The notes below the pieces were generated by a model. It worked only from the letters and a program-made list of their open reading frames with translations. It was not told where the DNA came from and did no database searches. This document shows, one piece after another, positions 62,271 through 64,000 of a stretch of DNA of 64,000 nucleotides. Origin of the DNA: Clostridiales bacterium COT073_COT-073 (GTDB lineage Bacteria > Bacillota > Clostridia > Lachnospirales > Vallitaleaceae). The first letter of the stretch is position 1. Every line of letters begins with the position of its first letter. The DNA is taken from assembly GCA_003858485.1 (NCBI GenBank), contig RQYD01000012.1:16270-80269 (forward strand), read 5' to 3'. The position numbers and the translations under genes are program-made.

Positions 62271-62309
62271 TTATCAATCCGTTCTTTCTTCTAAATTAGA
62301 AACACAAAT

Positions 62310-62774
62310 TTATTTCCCTCCATGATTTATGATGTGATTTTTTATCTTGACTTTCAGCAATTGCTTTATCACAATGGCGTCCAATAAAAATAATGGGGTT
62401 AAGGCGATAAGAATAACTGCAATAAATGGAATAAGCTTGATAAAGATGAAAAGAATGGTAGCTCTTTTATGTGGCGTACCGGCTCCCCAATCACCGTATA
62501 AAATCACTTCATAGGTTTCATCTATCATATGATAAAACCACATTGTTAAAAAATTTCCTTGAATGGATAACAAATAAAATGCAACATTGACTACAAAGAA
62601 ATAAGGAATCATCAAAAGTATCAAAACAATACATGCCTTTTTAGAAACATCTTCACAAAGATGCGTTTTTTCGTCTTGTAACATTACATCAAAAGTCATG
62701 TCGGCTTTAATATATTGTTCCAACCTATGTTGAGTGTATTTATAAATTAACCCTTTATGAATATTAACCCTCAT
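62310..62774 (-). CDS. Small membrane protein, unknown
   Basis: A 154-residue protein with two clear membrane helices near 48-70 (ACIVLILLMIPYFFVVNVAFYL) and 108-132 (LFIFIKLIPFIAVILIALTPLFL) and a basic C-terminus. The ATG follows AGGAGG. It lies 10 bp after the end of the next gene upstream, forming a pair with it. No family recognised. Confidence 0.55.
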   Translation of the reverse strand: MRVNIHKGLIYKYTQHRLEQYIKADMTFDVMLQDEKTHLCEDVSKKACIVLILLMIPYFFVVNVAFYLLSIQGNFLTMWFYHMIDETYEVILYGDWGAGTPHKRATILFIFIKLIPFIAVILIALTPLFLLDAIVIKQLLKVKIKNHIINHGGK

Positions 62775-62784
62775 TCGGAACCTC

Positions 62785-63264
62785 CTATCCTACTTTCCGC
62801 CAGTAGTAATAATAAATAAGTACACCGCCTAACAGAATAAATAATACTCCTGCAAGCAGCATAATCCAGCCTTCGTTTCTTATGTACTCAAACTCCTTAA
62901 GTTCTTCAATGATACACTCTTTAGGATTCTCTCTGCGATAGAAAATCGTTGCCGGAACTTCTGTCTTCTTTTTGTTCTTTCTCAAATATTTGGTTGAACA
63001 ATGACTAGAATTGACCGTTTTCGTTACAGAGATATTTTTTTCTCTAAAATCTGTGAAAGTGATGTTCACAATATAATCGTCAAACCTATGACGAGCATGA
63101 TATTCTACTCTCACAACACGAATCATACCTTCTGCTTGACATGCATAATCCTTATCTTCCAAAAATGCTTTTAACTTTTCCGTTTTGGAAAATGAATAAA
63201 ATCCTTTCCAAATACAAATACATCCACAGATTATTAACCAAATATCAACTATTATTTCTTGCAT
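62785..63264 (-). CDS. Membrane protein with DUF3592-like domain
   Basis: A 159-residue protein with one membrane helix near 7-25 and another near 130-152, flanking a beta-rich outer or inner domain (QAEGMIRVVRVEYHARHRF, VNITFTDFREKN, VPATIFYRRENPKE). The layout resembles DUF3592 proteins, found near toxin-immunity genes and in stress regions. It starts at an ATG behind AGGAGAGG and probably begins the operon. Confidence 0.55.
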   Translation of the reverse strand: MQEIIVDIWLIICGCICIWKGFYSFSKTEKLKAFLEDKDYACQAEGMIRVVRVEYHARHRFDDYIVNITFTDFREKNISVTKTVNSSHCSTKYLRKNKKKTEVPATIFYRRENPKECIIEELKEFEYIRNEGWIMLLAGVLFILLGGVLIYYYYWRKVG

Positions 63265-63420
63265 CAGTTTTTCCTCTCCTAATCTATGTATATTTTGTAC
63301 ATTATCTCATTTTTATATCTTTTCTTCCTCTACGGTATTTCTCAAATTTTGCTATGATTTATACCTTTGTCTACCTATTCACCTATACTTTATTTATTTT
63401 GATGACATGTCACCTACCTC
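63265..63420. other. Upstream region of the immunity-like operon
   Basis: About 155 AT-rich bases that should contain the promoter of the six-gene leftward operon. I do not see a convincing pair of boxes. Confidence 0.3.
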
Positions 63421-63690
63421 AGTTATTTCAATAATTCATATATATAATTCTCCCCAACCTCATCATTAAAAGCTGATTTAAAATTCACATATACTGAACT
63501 TATTACTGCATCAAACAAAACTTTCCTATTTTTGAAATAGGTATAGATTAGTGCCACAAGAATATCTGCTTTTTTGCAATTTCTGTTAATTTTACACCTC
63601 TATAATCTTTTGCATAAAACACTTTTCAGCTAAAATGAGTATTCTATTTCTCACTTCTTCTTTCAATACTTATGGCATAGCACACCTCTT
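63421..63690 (-). pseudogene. Broken second copy of tetR (5' half)
   Basis: This stretch aligns with 58500-58800 over the start codon region and helix-turn-helix, sharing long runs such as GCATCAAACAAAACTT and TTTTTGAAATAGGTATA. Single-base deletions (for instance in TTTTTTGCAATTTC against TTCTTTTGCAATTTC) break the frame, a stop-like change lies near the start, and the C-terminal half is absent. It is a decayed direct duplicate. Confidence 0.85.
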
Positions 63691-63777
63691 TCTATGCTAA
63701 TACTGAATTTATATTTAATAATAAATTATAATTCGATATTTGTCAAGGTACCCGTAGAAATTGTGTCCTACTTATGG

Positions 63778-63867
63778 TATAATATAACAGTAAACTCAAA
63801 ACTTGCTTAATGCTTGCTCCATAACTCACACTTTTGTAGCAAGCACAGTAAGTGTACGGACACTTAC
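63778..63867. promoter_or_regulatory. Extended -10 box and palindrome near IS edge
   Basis: TGGTATAAT ends at 63783 on the plus strand, and a perfect 8-bp inverted repeat GTAAGTGT-ACGG-ACACTTAC lies at 63848-63867. No gene follows before the IS edge, so the target is unclear; it may have driven a gene displaced by the insertion. Confidence 0.4.
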
Positions 63868-63879
63868 GGAAAAATTGAT

Positions 63880-64000
63880 GGGGCTGTTGCAAAATAGCCC
63901 TTAAAAAAAGGAAAAACTAAATTAAAAAAAGCAAAAGCACATGGTAAAGAGAATTCCAAACCATGTGCTTTTGTGATATACTCTATTTATGACATACAAT
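63880..64000 (+). mobile_element. Probable left edge of an insertion sequence (truncated by window)
   Basis: GGGGCTGTTGCAAAA resembles the terminal repeats of several transposon families. It is followed by a 12-bp hairpin AAAAGCACATGG / CCATGTGCTTTT (63933-63972), as often placed ahead of a transposase gene to block read-through, and an ATG at 63989 begins an open frame (MTYN) that leaves the window. The family cannot be named from this much. Confidence 0.5.

Noticed and set aside
59009..63264. Complete toxin-immunity or phage-defence system
   Set aside because: No nuclease, LXG or other toxin gene and no delivery components were recognised; only immunity-type genes are supported.

Overview
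The window looks like chromosomal DNA from a low-to-mid GC anaerobic Firmicute of class Clostridia, probably Lachnospiraceae-like. Pointers are the order tig-clpP-clpX-lon-ysxC, typA followed by a DUF4364 gene, an SLH-domain envelope protein, strong AGGAGG ribosome sites, and a Tn4451-type mobilizable element of a kind common in gut Firmicutes. The genus cannot be fixed from this sequence alone. No tRNA, rRNA or CRISPR array was seen.

Layout. 0-1.7 kb: the 5' part of a DUF2264 gene. 2.1-5.9 kb: an MtnA-like isomerase, class II aldolase, MtnK-like kinase and TauE/SafE permease, resembling the 5-deoxyribose / methylthioribose DHAP shunt. 6.2-18.2 kb: a sugar cluster with a LarA-family enzyme, triosephosphate isomerase paralogue, class II aldolase, NagB-like protein, PFK-like and PGI-like enzymes, a Gfo/Idh/MocA oxidoreductase, a ROK regulator and, divergently, a DUF4838 protein. 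18.7-27.6 kb: a GC-rich mobilizable element with TetR and YbhB cargo, sigma factor, MobC, relaxase, replication initiator, DnaC-like ATPase, TnpW and large serine recombinase. 27.65-33.85 kb: an ABC sugar importer operon with two TIM-barrel isomerase/epimerases and a second Gfo/Idh/MocA oxidoreductase. 34.5-38.7 kb: ABC-F ATPase, typA, DUF4364. 38.7-41.3 kb: remnants, PadR/DUF2812 pair. 41.3-45.9 kb: two tandem TPM-like membrane proteins. 46.3-52.9 kb: ysxC-lon-clpX-clpP-tig. 53.3-57.2 kb: SLH protein with a long leader, prepilin peptidase. 57.3-58.2 kb: repeat island. 58.2-63.7 kb: TetR, PoNi immunity protein and five uncharacterised genes, closed by a broken second copy of tetR. The window ends at the edge of a probable insertion sequence.

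How the parts fit. A 29-bp palindrome lies between the divergent ROK and DUF4838 promoters (16.1 kb), and a 27/29-identical copy overlaps the -10 box of the ABC importer promoter (34.0 kb). This ties the two sugar blocks into one likely ROK regulon, with the mobile element inserted between its convergent ends. The regulon would import a glycoside, modify it by oxidoreductase / TIM-barrel chemistry and pass the products through dedicated glycolysis-like enzymes. The PFK-like and NagB-like members each carry Asn where the family has a functional Asp, so the substrate may not be an ordinary one.

Repeats are unusually prominent. At least five full copies, one degenerate copy and one solo end of a 147-286 bp element with AACTCAACTTTCCCAC termini and a variable number of internal hairpin units occur here. 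Other features of note are a perfect terminator between the visible typA promoter and its start codon, and a leader with pseudoknot-forming potential ahead of the SLH gene.
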